A DNA stretch of 64,000 nucleotides from Nothophaeocryptopus gaeumannii (lineage: Eukaryota; Ascomycota; Dothideomycetes; Mycosphaerellales; Mycosphaerellaceae): assembly GCA_031771865.1 (NCBI GenBank), contig JASISA010000002.1:248001-312000 (forward strand). The letters run 5' to 3'. Of this stretch, positions 1-10,898 are shown one piece after another (the first letter of the stretch is position 1; the number at the start of each line of letters is the position of its first letter). Under the pieces are notes generated by a model, which had not been told where the DNA came from, ran no database searches, and saw nothing but the letters and a program-made list of their open reading frames with translations. The translations under genes and the position numbers were made by a program.

Positions 1-215
1 GGCGCAATGAAGCTCTGGCGACGGATCTTCTTCTTGGCTTTCTTATTGCGCTTCTTCCTTGCATTCTTCGAGTCACTCGGTTTGGCGGAAGCTGACGCGG
101 CATTTGAGGGATTTTGTTGCGCATTGCCTTCGGCGGCGGCAGAAGATCCCCCAGCTCTTGCTCGAACGCCGTTCCCAGAGGCTCCGGCGATTTCGCTCTG
201 CGATGTCGATGCCAT
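1..215 (-). CDS. 5' end of a basic, low-complexity protein (runs off the left edge)
   Basis: A reading frame opens with an ATG at 215 and stays open to base 1, giving about 71 residues of an N-terminus whose rest lies outside the window. It starts MASTSQSE, is rich in Ala, Ser and Gly, and then has a strongly basic stretch (around residues 50-66: KNARKKRNKKAKKKIRR) followed by QSF. Such basic stretches occur in nuclear or nucleolar proteins and also in the cytosolic N-termini of fungal CorA/Alr-type magnesium transporters, where an RRQSF-like end is common. That identity is only a guess. The frame has no stop inside the window, so it must be read as a partial gene. Confidence 0.55.
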   Translation of the reverse strand, partial: MASTSQSEIAGASGNGVRARAGGSSAAAEGNAQQNPSNAASASAKPSDSKNARKKRNKKAKKKIRRQSFIA

Positions 216-1674
216 GGTGCGTTCCTCCAGCGGTCCTGCCGCTGTCTATGATGGGCTATCGAGTTTTAGTCGGCGACATGAAGTGTGTAGAAGGCGAAAG
301 CGGTATCCAGGAAATAAATCGCTGCCGCAGATGGGGTGGATGTTGGTGTCAATCTTGAGATCCACCCGCGGTGAACTTTCTTGACACAGGTGGCGTTGGC
401 AGAGTGTCTCGCTCCTTCCGAAGGCCCTGGCCAAGACCAAGACGGCTCTTATCCTGCCCTGCAAAAGACAAAGGCGACGATGTTGCTAAACAACACCTGC
501 ATTCATACAGAGCTGCTCGTACAGTGAATGAAACCCCAAATGACCCCTCCAGACAATGCCTGCAAAGTGAGGGTGAGGAGAGCAGTGCGGCGATCGAATG
601 CGGCAATGAATCACACGACACTGCGGAAAAGAACGCGGATGCCCGGGCCACCATTCGGTACAAAGGTATCGTGCAGCATTGGCGCGCAGCCTGTTCGGTC
701 AGAGTGACGCGAACGCTGACCTTTACTACGTTCCGTGTCCAATGGTGGAACGCCCGCGGACACGGCCAGATAGCAGACGTCGGTACTCAATCAGTCAATC
801 GAAACGACCAAGCTGTGCTGGATCGGCAGAAGAGGATGGTGTACACACCACTATCGGCCGCGATGGGAACATGAACATCTAACAGCACAGCAACCCCTCT
901 TCTGCACCTCGAAAGTGCTGACTGCCGTAGGCGGGAGCGGAGATCGTTCGAGATGCCATAGGCGACAAGTCTGTGATGGAGAGGATGAAAAAGGTGGGCT
1001 TATTACAGCTCATGAAAGGACTGAAGGAAGCACGATATCCTCATCAGCGGACACAGCTCCGATAGAGACGCATCGACGACATGGTATATGCTGCTCACAT
1101 TCACAATGCACGAAAACTCCGTCCTGGCGCGACCTACTGATTACTCTAGATCAATGCAGGCCATCTGGAGCCGACTCAGCGATGGCGTCCTTCATTCACT
1201 TCGACAGCTCATAATCCTACAAACTCATCGGCTTGCCTCAAAGACGGAGCGTTTTAAAATCTTACAGGAGCTTTCAAGATACATATGGCTAACATTGTGG
1301 CCGCAAATAATCCCACCAGAGACTGGACTACATATCGCCACGAAGGACTTGAGAGAGCAACTGATAGTGCAAGTCGTGGTTCGGAAGCTCAACACCGGGA
1401 ATAGTGCCCTAATTCCTTTTCTGGCCCTATATTGTCCGCTATGAGGGCATTAGTCTGGCCGTATGACACTTGAAGCAACCCAGGTCGGATGTGAGACGGG
1501 GGAGAGTGAGGGAGTTCCAAGGCGCGATTTCCTTGCCGAGTGGAGGAGCAGGTGGTTGCTAAAGCCTCCATGCTGTGCAATTTCGACAAGCCACCAGCAG
1601 ACACAACTCTCAGCAATCGCCTTGCTCCTACTCCTCTCCAACTCCTCTTGCCCATAACCGACCACCTTCTCTGC
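216..1674. other. Intergenic region, no gene seen
   Basis: Several short open frames lie here on both strands (up to 167 codons), but they overlap one another, lack ATG starts or recognisable domains and look like chance frames. The first few hundred bases are the probable promoter of the partial minus-strand gene at the left edge. Confidence 0.5.
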
Positions 1675-2463
1675 TTACCCTCTCATCCTCCCCATCAACC
1701 CCATCCCCCTAACGCCCTCCCCAACAGTCCGAAAGAAGTACCTCGTCTGCACATCTACCTCTGCCTTCTTTCTAATTTCCAACCTCGTCAACTCCTCCAA
1801 TGCGTTTCTCTCCTCTGAATTTAGAGGCTGATGCTGAGCCCTCTTCTTGGCCGTGATCAGGACATGAAAGTCTGATAATCGCTGACCGTTGTCGAGGGAC
1901 TTGACAAGCGCTGCGAGGCGGGATTGGAGTATCGGGGCTGAAGCGGGGGACGAGGGGAGGTATATGTTGATTAGGAGGTGGCGAAGGCGCTGCATGAGGC
2001 GTGGGTAGGACCACGGGAGGGAGGGGGTTAGCGTGCCTGGGAGAGAACATGTGATGGAAGGATACGTTGAAGGGTCCGAACGGGAGGTATGTTCGACGTC
2101 GACGACCCATAGAAAGTCGTTTGTCTGTCGCTCATTGTGAGCATTTTGTTTGTGAATCTGGGTGAATGGGGAAGCGGGCGATACCTCGTAGAACGCCTGT
2201 AGTGCTTCATCTCTCAGACTCCTGGAGACACGAAAGAGAGGCTGTTCAAAGACTTCCAGACCTGCCCATACTGGGTGTTGGAGCTCGATTGTGCCTTTCT
2301 CTTTCAGAACGAGCTGCAAGGTACGTTGTCGAAGCTCGTAAGGTAATCCGAGAAGTGTAGGCTCGGACGTAGAAGTGCCTTCACTTGGGAGGCGGTCCTT
2401 CGTTTCCTCAACTTCCTGGTACTCGTACATTATTCTTAAGCCTCTGATATGAGTTGAGATCAT
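1675..2463 (-). CDS. 2EXR (F-box-like) domain protein
   Basis: Single exon, 262 codons from the ATG at 2463, or 251 from the ATG at 2430 (MYEYQEVE), which may be the better start. Around residues 38-50 it has LLGLPYELRQRTLQLVL, the short leucine-proline motif that opens the fungal 2EXR/F-box-like domain. It continues with LFRVSRSLRDEALQAFYE, the usual 'reverse side' of that domain, in which parental residues are followed by 'R..REA'. The rest is a helical tail rich in Arg and Leu. These proteins are very numerous in Pezizomycotina and their substrates are mostly unknown; a role as an F-box-like adaptor is inference. Two tandem relatives lie at 31.1-32.9 kb and another at 62.4-63.4 kb. Confidence 0.75.
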   Translation of the reverse strand: MISTHIRGLRIMYEYQEVEETKDRLPSEGTSTSEPTLLGLPYELRQRTLQLVLKEKGTIELQHPVWAGLEVFEQPLFRVSRSLRDEALQAFYEVSPASPFTQIHKQNAHNERQTNDFLWVVDVEHTSRSDPSTYPSITCSLPGTLTPSLPWSYPRLMQRLRHLLINIYLPSSPASAPILQSRLAALVKSLDNGQRLSDFHVLITAKKRAQHQPLNSEERNALEELTRLEIRKKAEVDVQTRYFFRTVGEGVRGMGLMGRMRG

Positions 2464-5238
2464 CCGCAGGCATCGACTGTCGATCCTCAGATTTAGGATC
2501 CAGTGCGTTGCCCAGACAACTGATGACTCACCGCTTTAGTAAAGAAGAGAAAAACATATGGATTCTTGCCCCCGTTATGCTCATCTTGTCGTCTTCTCAC
2601 ACCAGTTCGATTCTGAAGGAGACTCACGGGATCCGGCACATCAATCGCAAGAAGAAATATACTCAGAAAGTGTTCCGAGACGAGCATTTCGAGACAATCT
2701 CTTACCAGCTTAACCCAGTTTCTCTCCGAGCGATTCGCCATCAAGTACGACGAGCATCCAGTTGAAGGCAGGCATTGAGCAGCTGGAGGAGAAATTTGGG
2801 CCCGGATAGGTCCGGAGTTGGTAACGCCGCAGCTTGGAGTACCGACGTGGTCAGAAGAGGGTCGCTCCAGGTCGCAAGAGAGTCGCAGGAATTGCGCAAG
2901 CCCTTTGGGTTCACCTCGCCTGATGCGCTTTCCAATATCTCTCTGGACACGGCAACCGGAGGGAAAGATCAAGCCTGTGACCAAGCTAAGATTCTACCAG
3001 TGCAGAAATGAAAATGCGCAGCCTCGTCGTTTCGCAGCTGAGTATGTGGACATCACCATCGCACGCATCTTTGCCATTATTCGGCCAAGTCCAGATCATT
3101 GCCTACCACTCGGTAAAATTTCTCTTTCCAGACACGGAGAGGAGCTGGTGCGGCAAATCGAAAACGTCCATATCCACAGTTTGAGGGATTAACTGGTGAG
3201 GCCTTGTTTGGCATATTCGGCGAATTCTATATGCCATGGATGCCATGCCAAGTATCGGATGTTTCATCGGGGCCAATTTCATGGTAATGGCGATTGCGCA
3301 AAACGGCTTCGACACCCACGAGGTTAGAAGGAGTGTTCCACACGGGTTTGAGCTGTCTACCGGCGGAGGAGCCGAATCGAAGGATGACAAGCATCTTGAT
3401 TGTCAATTGCAGAGCAAGTCAGCTCGGTCGCTTCATTGCCTGGGCCACGCGTTAGCACAGCTTGTGTTGCGCAGGAGATAGGAACACGCGACGCGTCCTC
3501 TTGACATAATACGAGGGATGTCGCGATGTTCAACTACCGTGCGACGAGCACCGGCCACGGTGAGTCTTCTGCTTTTGCAGTCTGTGTTCGCTGACGATCG
3601 CGTGATATGCCGCAACAATGTCTATTCTTGACGAGAGCAAGTCGAGTTCTGTACGCGGTCCAAGCGGTGTAAGGATAGCTGCAACAGCAAGCGACTGTAG
3701 TTCCAAGGTCAAGCTGCGGGTGAGGAGGCAATGCAAGATATGGAGTTGGCTTGAGGAGGCACACAGCGGTGATGATAGCGATTTCCACCCCACGGTCATG
3801 CATGCGCGAAGGGAGGCTGCAGGGTAGTGGACGAATGGGCAAGACTCCTTCGTATTTCTCCAGACTATGGCTTGAGTAGTGGTCGGTCGTATGCGGCAGT
3901 CCTTTGTCATTATTTCGGCACTGCACCTGCGAACTCGCTTTCGTAGTGAGTAGCATTTGCATTCAATAAATAGCTGCAGTGACCAATGGGATGCGGACCA
4001 TTGTGAGTCCAGGATTGCTTTCTGTAGGAAGGACTGCCAGTGAACTCTAATTGGGCAGACCGTTGATCTCAGCCAGAGGATTCGAGTCTAAAAACGACAG
4101 TCCCAGAAGCCGGGGAGACACAGCCGGGCGGGTTCGAGGATTTGGAACGAAGCTGAGGTAGAAGGCTTGAAGGCTTCCGCTAGAGCTGCTTCCTGCATCT
4201 CAAGAAAATAGGGAATCGTAGTCTGCTATACACCGCGGCTGTTGTTCGCTGTTCGCTCTGTAAAAAGTCTCCGCCATCGTTGGACTATTGTCCATCACAT
4301 GATCATATAAGAGTGCTCTGCTACACCTAATTGATGGTTGTACTGCAATCAGCCTGAGATTGCACAAGAGATGAGCTCGCTCGTGCTCAACAAAAGCAGG
4401 CCTGATGGCCTGGCCTGCCTTGCATTGATGAATTGAATGGGCCTGTCGTGGCATGTGAGCGGCAGAAGGCTTGTCCTTGTCAGCTCGTCGAACCATTGTA
4501 AGTAGGTACCATGGTACATGTCGTGTATCAAGTGTCTCGGTACTTCCACGAGACGGAGGAGTGCGCATGAGCTGGCGATGCTCGCGCGGACGCCGCAGAT
4601 GCGAGCTCCGCCTTCATGTTCCACGGCGTCATCGATATCAACTGGCAAGGGACTGAGATGAGGCCGCGGGCTGCGGTGCACCAAGCGCAATTTCGTCATG
4701 GGAGGTCTGTTCTCATTTTATCGATTGCACCGTTCCGGACACTGATGCCGGGTAGGGCATAGCCGGATCGACCGGTCGGTTAGCCATCACAGTGTTAGGA
4801 GAAGTTAGCCGTGAACGTTGCTAGCCTGTTCGTTGACAGCGGTCAGGCCACGAGATGAGAAGGGTCTTTGGCTATTTCCCAGCCCCCATGATTTTGGGAC
4901 CTGGCAAGTTCGGCGGGGCATGGATGCTGACGAGCTCGTTCTGCGAAGATCCCTCGCCGCCATCCTTTTGTCGCAACGCCTGAAAGTCGGGAGCGCGCAT
5001 TCAAGGGCGCAAATGGCGCCGTCGCAGGAGAGAGCGGCGGACAATTGACCCTGCAGAATACGATCAGCGGGAGTGAGGTGGTCTCAAGGTCGTGGCCGGT
5101 GTCTCGGCGGCTGATGAGCAAGCTGGAGAGGTGCATGCCATGCAAGAGCGTGCGATTGGGATTAGAAACTGCGACGCGTCGAACGCGTCTATTTCGCGTC
5201 TCGGCCGATTTGCTGTCAGCAGACCATCGTGATCATCG

Positions 5239-5270
<32 letters not shown>

Positions 5271-6254
5271 GCGCGCTTGTACGTCCATGTAAGCTTCTCT
5301 GGGACCTGTGGGTGGAAACGGCGGCAACGTGGGTGCTTCGCTGCTGGCTACTGCACAGTCCAACGCGGTCCATGAAGGTGCGAAGTGTGTGATGAAGCTC
5401 TTCGCGGCGGCGCGTGCAGGAAGCGTCTCTGCAGACAGTGGACCACCAGTGCAGGAGGCAGGGTTCTAGCATCCCTTGTCCACACAGTAGCAGTGGACGG
5501 ACGGAGGTAGAGCCCGGCGTGGTGTGCAGCAGAAGCGCAGGTTGGCGACAGCACCTCGCTCAAAGCGGTCGCTGGGGTGGTTCAAGACACTCGGAGCGCT
5601 CGTTCTCTAGCACGCCCGACGGGACCTGCGTGGCCCGCTGTCGCTGCCGTGCACTTGAGACCACGACACTCTCATCCCGCGAACTTAATCGGTCTGCAAC
5701 AATCACAGCTCCATACGAGTCGCAGCGTCGATAGAAACAAGTAAGCACGCAGGATCCAGCGTGTGACGGTGTCAAAGAAACTGTTTGCGATTTCTCGATC
5801 ACATCTTCCGATAAACACGGAAGGTGCCTGCCTGGTCCATGCGTTTCTTACCTCCTAGCCCGCATCTGGATCCTGGAAACTGCGGCTAGCGAAGGTAGCC
5901 TCGCGCCCGTCCTTCACGTCCACTTCCTGCCCTGCGACCATTTCGAATCGAACCGCACTGCTCAACACCGTCCCTTCTGCCGACACCCACTGCAGACCTG
6001 CGCATCCAGACAGACACCTACATACAGCTCCCACGTCGACCCATTGCACCTGCGCACGCACTCCGTCCTCTGCGACATGCGCGCCACCTAGGAGGACCGC
6101 GCCCGCGTATTAGCGCCGCCCGCGACAGCGAACAGCGCATCGCCAGCGACCCGTTTGTAGACCCACACGACCCACCAGCACCACCCCCATACACCACCAC
6201 AATACAAGCAACTTCCCTATTGTAAACACCAGACGCGACCCTGCCGTGGCGCCC
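2464..6254. other. Long gene-poor region upstream of the 6.3-kb gene
   Basis: Nearly 3.8 kb without a convincing gene. Open frames of 60-140 codons occur on both strands but none shows a domain, signal peptide or a consistent set of splice joins. It contains the trinucleotide repeat at 5240-5270. The last few hundred bases (about 5850-6250) are C-rich on the plus strand and probably hold the promoter and 5' leader of the following gene. Confidence 0.45.
5240..5270. repeat. (CAT)n microsatellite
   Basis: About ten uninterrupted CAT/ATC units in 31 bp within intergenic DNA. It reads as poly-His or poly-Asp in chance frames, which creates misleading short ORFs on both strands. Confidence 0.9.
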
Positions 6255-8168
6255 ATGCGTCCGCCGCTCTCCATCGACCTCCCCGCCAGCCTCGACTTGC
6301 AGATCTACTCCGACGAGATGCCCAAGACACCAGAGGCACAGCGCGACGAGGCCCGGTCAGCGACAGAGCCGCCGCCTCCGCCTCGTCCTCAGCCGTTCAA
6401 AGTCAAGAGAAAGCGGCCCAGCACACCCTTTCAGGAGCCCATGATGCTTGACACCGCCATCATTCCGACCATTGAGATGTCCGAAGTCCCAACCCAGATC
6501 TCCAGTCCAAATCTGCAACCTACCTCAGCGCATCTTCTATCGCCAGTTCCCTTGTCTGCGTCTCTTCCACGCTCGATCACGACTCCACGAACGCCAGCAC
6601 CGAAGATGTGTCCTACCTTCAGCCAGCTAGAGAGCCCAGCCGATGAATGGGACCTGATCAACAACACGAAACCAGCGTTCCAGCGCGCGAACTCCGTGTG
6701 CTCCTCCTTTTCCGACTCGTCTGTTTCGTCCTGCGATAGCTCTGCTTTCTCGTTGCCTAATGGAGGCTACGACAGCCCGCAGTCCGAAGCTACAGACCCC
6801 TTCATGGACGAGGACTTGACTAAACATGACACGCTCATGCAGTCTCCTAACCTGGAAGCCGACTTACCACAGACTAAGCGCATCAAAACGCGTCGCGATG
6901 TCAAGTGGACACAGCAAATGGACGACCACCTGTGGATGACGTTCATGGCTTACCTCTCCGATCCGACTCTCACTCCATTCAAGATGCTGCCTGGAAGCAC
7001 CCCACCAATGGGCGTGTGCGATCAAGTCGCATCCAAGGCGAAACGCACCTGGCGTCCACGAAAGACTGCTCCAGTCACTCCAGGCTCCATTGACGCACTC
7101 ATTGAGTTCGAGGGCCGACAAGAGCGAGAAGGCTCGCCTGACACGATCCGGCCAAGCTCGTTCCAAACGACGCAGGTCAGATGGCCAAAGGTCGCAGCTA
7201 CTCGTCGTCGTCTGCGTGAGCTGTGTGCGCGTCGACCATCTATCTCGGCACACTATCAGCGCATGCTTCGTACCCGTAGTCCGTCTCCTTTCGAGACATC
7301 TAGCCCTGCGAGCCATCAATCAGCAGAGCCCTCTTCATCGTTCGGTGGATATGAGATGATGAAGACGTTGATCACAGCTACCGCGCCGTCGATGCAGCCC
7401 AACAATATGTTGGCTCAGCTTGCGAGCGACGAGCCACCACAGCCACCACCTGCACCAAAGCAGTCTCGACCACCGCGGCCAGAGGGCTGGTTTGACCGCA
7501 TCCCTCGTTCAAAGGCTCACCAGAAGAGCCAGTCACTGCAGTCTGAGCTGAGGATCTATGTGGAGGATGTCGACAAGGCAGCAGACTCACTTGCATCCCC
7601 GTTGGACGCCGACGCAGGCCCTAGCCGCAGTCGACTTCTGCATAGCATGGCCACTACGAAGTCTCTAGGTCGCACTGAGTTCAATGGCCGGTCATTGGAC
7701 TCTCCCTTCGACTTCAAGGTCGGCGCCCCTACTGACCGTCGATCCCGCAAGCGTCGGTTCCGATCTGACGAGGAGAAGCCGCGGCGGACACCTTTGGAAG
7801 ATGTCTTCGGCCCGCCCATCCAGCAGCCCAACATTGTGCGTAACCGTGGCTTCAGCGTTGGCGCTGTTCGTGCGACGGACAACCTGGCGAGGCTCTTCAC
7901 GCCACCAGCCGTCACTGCGGACCAGGATATGCCCGATGCATCGAGCATGGCTGAAGATTACCCAATTGGGAGTCGGTCAGCCCCGCGACGCCTTGCAGAA
8001 CCAGTGCCACGTCTTGGCTCCCCATTCATCGAGACGCCACCTCCAAGTCGGCAGCACAACACCTTTCCACGCTGCAGCCTGCTTCCAACAGTGGCCAAGC
8101 AGGATCCGTTCCACCAGCGTTTGATAGAGATTGCCCACCAACAGACAGACATGTCCACTGGGTCATAG
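6255..8168 (+). CDS. Pro/Ser-rich nuclear-type protein with a conserved helical segment
   Basis: Single exon, 637 residues from the first ATG at 6255 (the frame opens slightly earlier at a GTG). The N-terminal third is rich in Pro, Ser and Thr and has a basic run (KVKRKRP) typical of nuclear import signals. Around residues 212-270 lies the only ordered-looking stretch: a basic KRIKTRRDVKWTQQMDDHLW, then a helix and VASKAKRTWRPRK. This looks like a Myb/SANT-like or otherwise helix-turn-helix DNA-contacting fold, but I do not recognise the family. The C-terminal half repeats short S/T-P motifs, which are possible kinase sites, and basic RRSRKRRFR. A role as a cell-cycle or transcription regulator is inference from composition; no enzyme motif is visible. 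Confidence 0.7.
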   Translation: MRPPLSIDLPASLDLQIYSDEMPKTPEAQRDEARSATEPPPPPRPQPFKVKRKRPSTPFQEPMMLDTAIIPTIEMSEVPTQISSPNLQPTSAHLLSPVPLSASLPRSITTPRTPAPKMCPTFSQLESPADEWDLINNTKPAFQRANSVCSSFSDSSVSSCDSSAFSLPNGGYDSPQSEATDPFMDEDLTKHDTLMQSPNLEADLPQTKRIKTRRDVKWTQQMDDHLWMTFMAYLSDPTLTPFKMLPGSTPPMGVCDQVASKAKRTWRPRKTAPVTPGSIDALIEFEGRQEREGSPDTIRPSSFQTTQVRWPKVAATRRRLRELCARRPSISAHYQRMLRTRSPSPFETSSPASHQSAEPSSSFGGYEMMKTLITATAPSMQPNNMLAQLASDEPPQPPPAPKQSRPPRPEGWFDRIPRSKAHQKSQSLQSELRIYVEDVDKAADSLASPLDADAGPSRSRLLHSMATTKSLGRTEFNGRSLDSPFDFKVGAPTDRRSRKRRFRSDEEKPRRTPLEDVFGPPIQQPNIVRNRGFSVGAVRATDNLARLFTPPAVTADQDMPDASSMAEDYPIGSRSAPRRLAEPVPRLGSPFIETPPPSRQHNTFPRCSLLPTVAKQDPFHQRLIEIAHQQTDMSTGS

Positions 8169-9305
8169 GAGATCTCCGTTATCTGACACCTACAGCATCT
8201 CATTAGCATTGTATCAGCGTGGCGTACTGGGCGGACGACAGCATCCTCAGCATCAAGCTACTTTGGGTCCCCTTCCACTTGCATCGACAGCCGACAACGA
8301 ATTTGGCTCATGACGAAACGATATCACGACCACATCCGGCCTCATCATGGCCATACCAGGAGTGGAGCAACGGCAATGTGCAACAACTTGTCTTCCCAAC
8401 CACATGCATCCTCTTCGTGTGCGGCAACACGATGCCTTACCTTGGCATCCAGATGCTTTTTCCTCTTCTTCGCGTTTCTTCTTTTGTGCTTTGTCTGGAA
8501 AATTTATCAAAATCTTCTCGCGAAGGTCTGATCGGCCGTGGATATGTCGGAGGGCAGGATGCTGGATCTATGTTGTTGATCGAAAGACGAGATGGGATTT
8601 TGGTGTACCTTCTCTAGAATGATGTGCCACTGCGGTGGGAGGTACATATAGAAGATCGTTTTCTTGTTTCGGGATGTTCGTCGTTGCTTGGTTTTCTTCG
8701 GGATCTCCTTTGTAACGTGGTGGGCATGATCGACGAAGTGATGAGACGAGAATCTGCGGACAACGAACAATACACGACGTTTTGGGAGTCTTATCGTTCG
8801 AAGAGAGTGGCCGGCATGCATGAACGGGATGAGCTTGGGAGGATCAGGCGAGCGACGTTCGAGTAGGAAGGAGTACTCTCCCAAATGGCAGAGCTTTGAC
8901 ACGTTCTGAATCTTCCCTGCCTGTCTCTCGGATGATCAGTTGATGTGAGCTGAACGGAGTAACGAGTAAGTAATTGGCCGCTCGAGAACCTTATTCAGTA
9001 GTGGAAGGTTGTAATGTGGTGGTGCTGGTGTGCCTCGCGTTTTGTCTCTTTGATAGATATTTGCTTCTCTCCCGCTTTGCTTGGCTTCCGAGCCTTCCTC
9101 GGCTCCGTCCGTTGCACGCGCTTTCCCACGAACCACACCCATTAGAAGACAAATCTTAACGTCACCGCAATTCCACCTTCCCTACTTCCCACGGTTCTGC
9201 CACGGCGAAAGGAGCATCGAAACAGCACGACCCCACGCGACATCACGCGTCGGCATCAGCAGCATCAGCACCCGCAAGGAGAGGCTGTCTGGAAGGATAC
9301 ACAAC
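8169..9305. other. Intergenic region between convergent-free plus-strand genes, no gene seen
   Basis: Holds the 3' end of the upstream gene and the promoter and leader of the sphingolipid phospholipase gene. The open frame of the latter extends back to 9081, but that part begins at a non-ATG codon and lacks family similarity. Confidence 0.5.
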
Positions 9306-10808
9306 ATGACGAACATGAGAAACACACCTGACCTTTTGGACCTTCCATCTAATCTTCGCATCATCTCACTCAATTGCTGGGGCCTCAAATTCCTCTCCAA
9401 GTACCGACACGAACGCCTCGTGGAAATTGGGCGGCAGATCGGGCAGGCGTCACCAACACCACATATCGTCGGATTGCAAGAATGCTGGACTCAACAGGAC
9501 TTCCTCGCCATCCGTGAATTGACTAAAGATATTCTTCCCTATGGCAAATTCTACTGGTCCGGCATCTTCGGCGGCGGACTCGCGATCCTCTCCAAATGGC
9601 CCATTGAGGAAAGTTCCATGTATCGGTATCCATTGAACGGCCGACCAGCGGCTTTCTATCGAGGGGATTGGTTCGTCGGAAAGGGAGTAGCGAGTGCGAG
9701 GATAAGATTCGGGAAGGGGGAGAAAGATCTCGTGGAAGTATTCTGCACGCATCTCCACGCACCGTATGAGAAAGAACCTCATGATAGTTATATCTGTCAT
9801 CGAACGGCACAGGCATGGGAAATTGCAAAGATGATGAGACATGGAGTGGAAAGAGGGCATTTAGTCATTGGATTGGGGGATTTCAATATGGTGCCGTTGA
9901 GTTTGGCGCATCAATTGATTGAAGCGCATGGATGTGTGAAGGATGTATGGAGGATTGTGAAGCCGAATTCTGCGCTGGGGAGTGCAGAGAATGAGGCGGA
10001 GAAGGCGAGAGGGAGGAAGGTGCCGACTGCGAGGGAGTGTTTGGAGGAGCATGGTACGACTTGTGATTCGAAGTTTAATACGTGGCGATGGAGTCAGAGT
10101 ATGCGGAAGGACTTGGAGAGGGGTAAGGATACTCTCGTGGATCGGGAGATGGAGGATATGAATGCCAAGAGGCTGGATTACATCTTCTTCGCTGATAATC
10201 GGGAGCAGACGGGTATGGAGTGGAATGTGGAGAGTGTGGAGGTGGGTATGACTATGAGACATCCGACTTTGAAGTGCTCGCTCAGTGACCACTTCTCGAT
10301 CGAAACGACACTGGTACGACGAGAGACGACCCCGGCACGGACGGCTGTTCGACGAAATGTTCACCATTTGCCAGTCGAGACGTACGAGCTGATCCAAGCT
10401 ATGATCGCGAAGTACGACATTCGCGAGCGGTATCAAAGCAAGCTCCGCATCGGTCACTTCTTTTTCCAGCTCGCCCTCTCCGTCGGCTGCTTGATCGGAG
10501 TGTGGTGGTCGCCTCGGAACTACGTGTCCTTCATTCTGATGTTTATCAGCACTCTGGGTCTCAGCGTTGGTGTCATCGACGGGCTGATGGGCTTTCTGTT
10601 CGTTGGAAGTGAGCTGAGGGCGTTGCGGGAATTCAAGTACGAGATCGATGCCGCTCTCGCACAGGTAAAGGCACTGCCTGCATCAGAGGACCGCAGCGGA
10701 AGTACGCAGCAACAGGTCCTTGCAGAGGAAGTCCAGAACCGAGGGGATGTTGAAGCGGAGGGTTTGATGGAGGAGCTGCACAGACGGCATGGGAGCAAGC
10801 CTTCTTGA
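9306..10808 (+). CDS. ISC1: Inositol phosphosphingolipid phospholipase C (neutral sphingomyelinase family)
   Basis: Single exon, 500 residues from the ATG at 9306; a second in-frame ATG follows three codons later. The enzyme cleaves the head group from inositol phosphosphingolipids to release ceramides. The DNase I-like (endonuclease/exonuclease/phosphatase) fold is clear. The metal-binding Asn is in SLNCWG (about residue 23) and Glu in GLQECW (about 59), followed by THLHAPY, GLGDFNM and the C-terminal SDHFSIE catalytic His. FYRGDWFVGKG matches the P-loop-like region of Isc1 needed for activity. Two hydrophobic segments near residues 385-430 match the C-terminal pair of transmembrane helices that anchors Isc1 in ER or mitochondrial membranes. 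Length and order fit the family, so the call is firm. Confidence 0.93.
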   Translation: MTNMRNTPDLLDLPSNLRIISLNCWGLKFLSKYRHERLVEIGRQIGQASPTPHIVGLQECWTQQDFLAIRELTKDILPYGKFYWSGIFGGGLAILSKWPIEESSMYRYPLNGRPAAFYRGDWFVGKGVASARIRFGKGEKDLVEVFCTHLHAPYEKEPHDSYICHRTAQAWEIAKMMRHGVERGHLVIGLGDFNMVPLSLAHQLIEAHGCVKDVWRIVKPNSALGSAENEAEKARGRKVPTARECLEEHGTTCDSKFNTWRWSQSMRKDLERGKDTLVDREMEDMNAKRLDYIFFADNREQTGMEWNVESVEVGMTMRHPTLKCSLSDHFSIETTLVRRETTPARTAVRRNVHHLPVETYELIQAMIAKYDIRERYQSKLRIGHFFFQLALSVGCLIGVWWSPRNYVSFILMFISTLGLSVGVIDGLMGFLFVGSELRALREFKYEIDAALAQVKALPASEDRSGSTQQQVLAEEVQNRGDVEAEGLMEELHRRHGSKPS

Positions 10809-10898
10809 ACCCAACCATCCATCCAAAGCATCACGACAACAACCTACGAACCATGAAGCATACGGAAACACTTCAGTATACTTTCAAACCTTACTGAA

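Noticed and set aside
371..874. 167-codon open frame on the plus strand
   Set aside because: Irregular composition, no domain, overlaps several other chance frames and starts without context.
4127..4145. tRNA B-box-like GGTTCGAG
   Set aside because: No A-box, acceptor stem or cloverleaf could be folded around it; same for similar words near 23,860.
5064..5363. Poly-Asp/poly-His frames
   Set aside because: They are translations of the CAT microsatellite on both strands, not genes.
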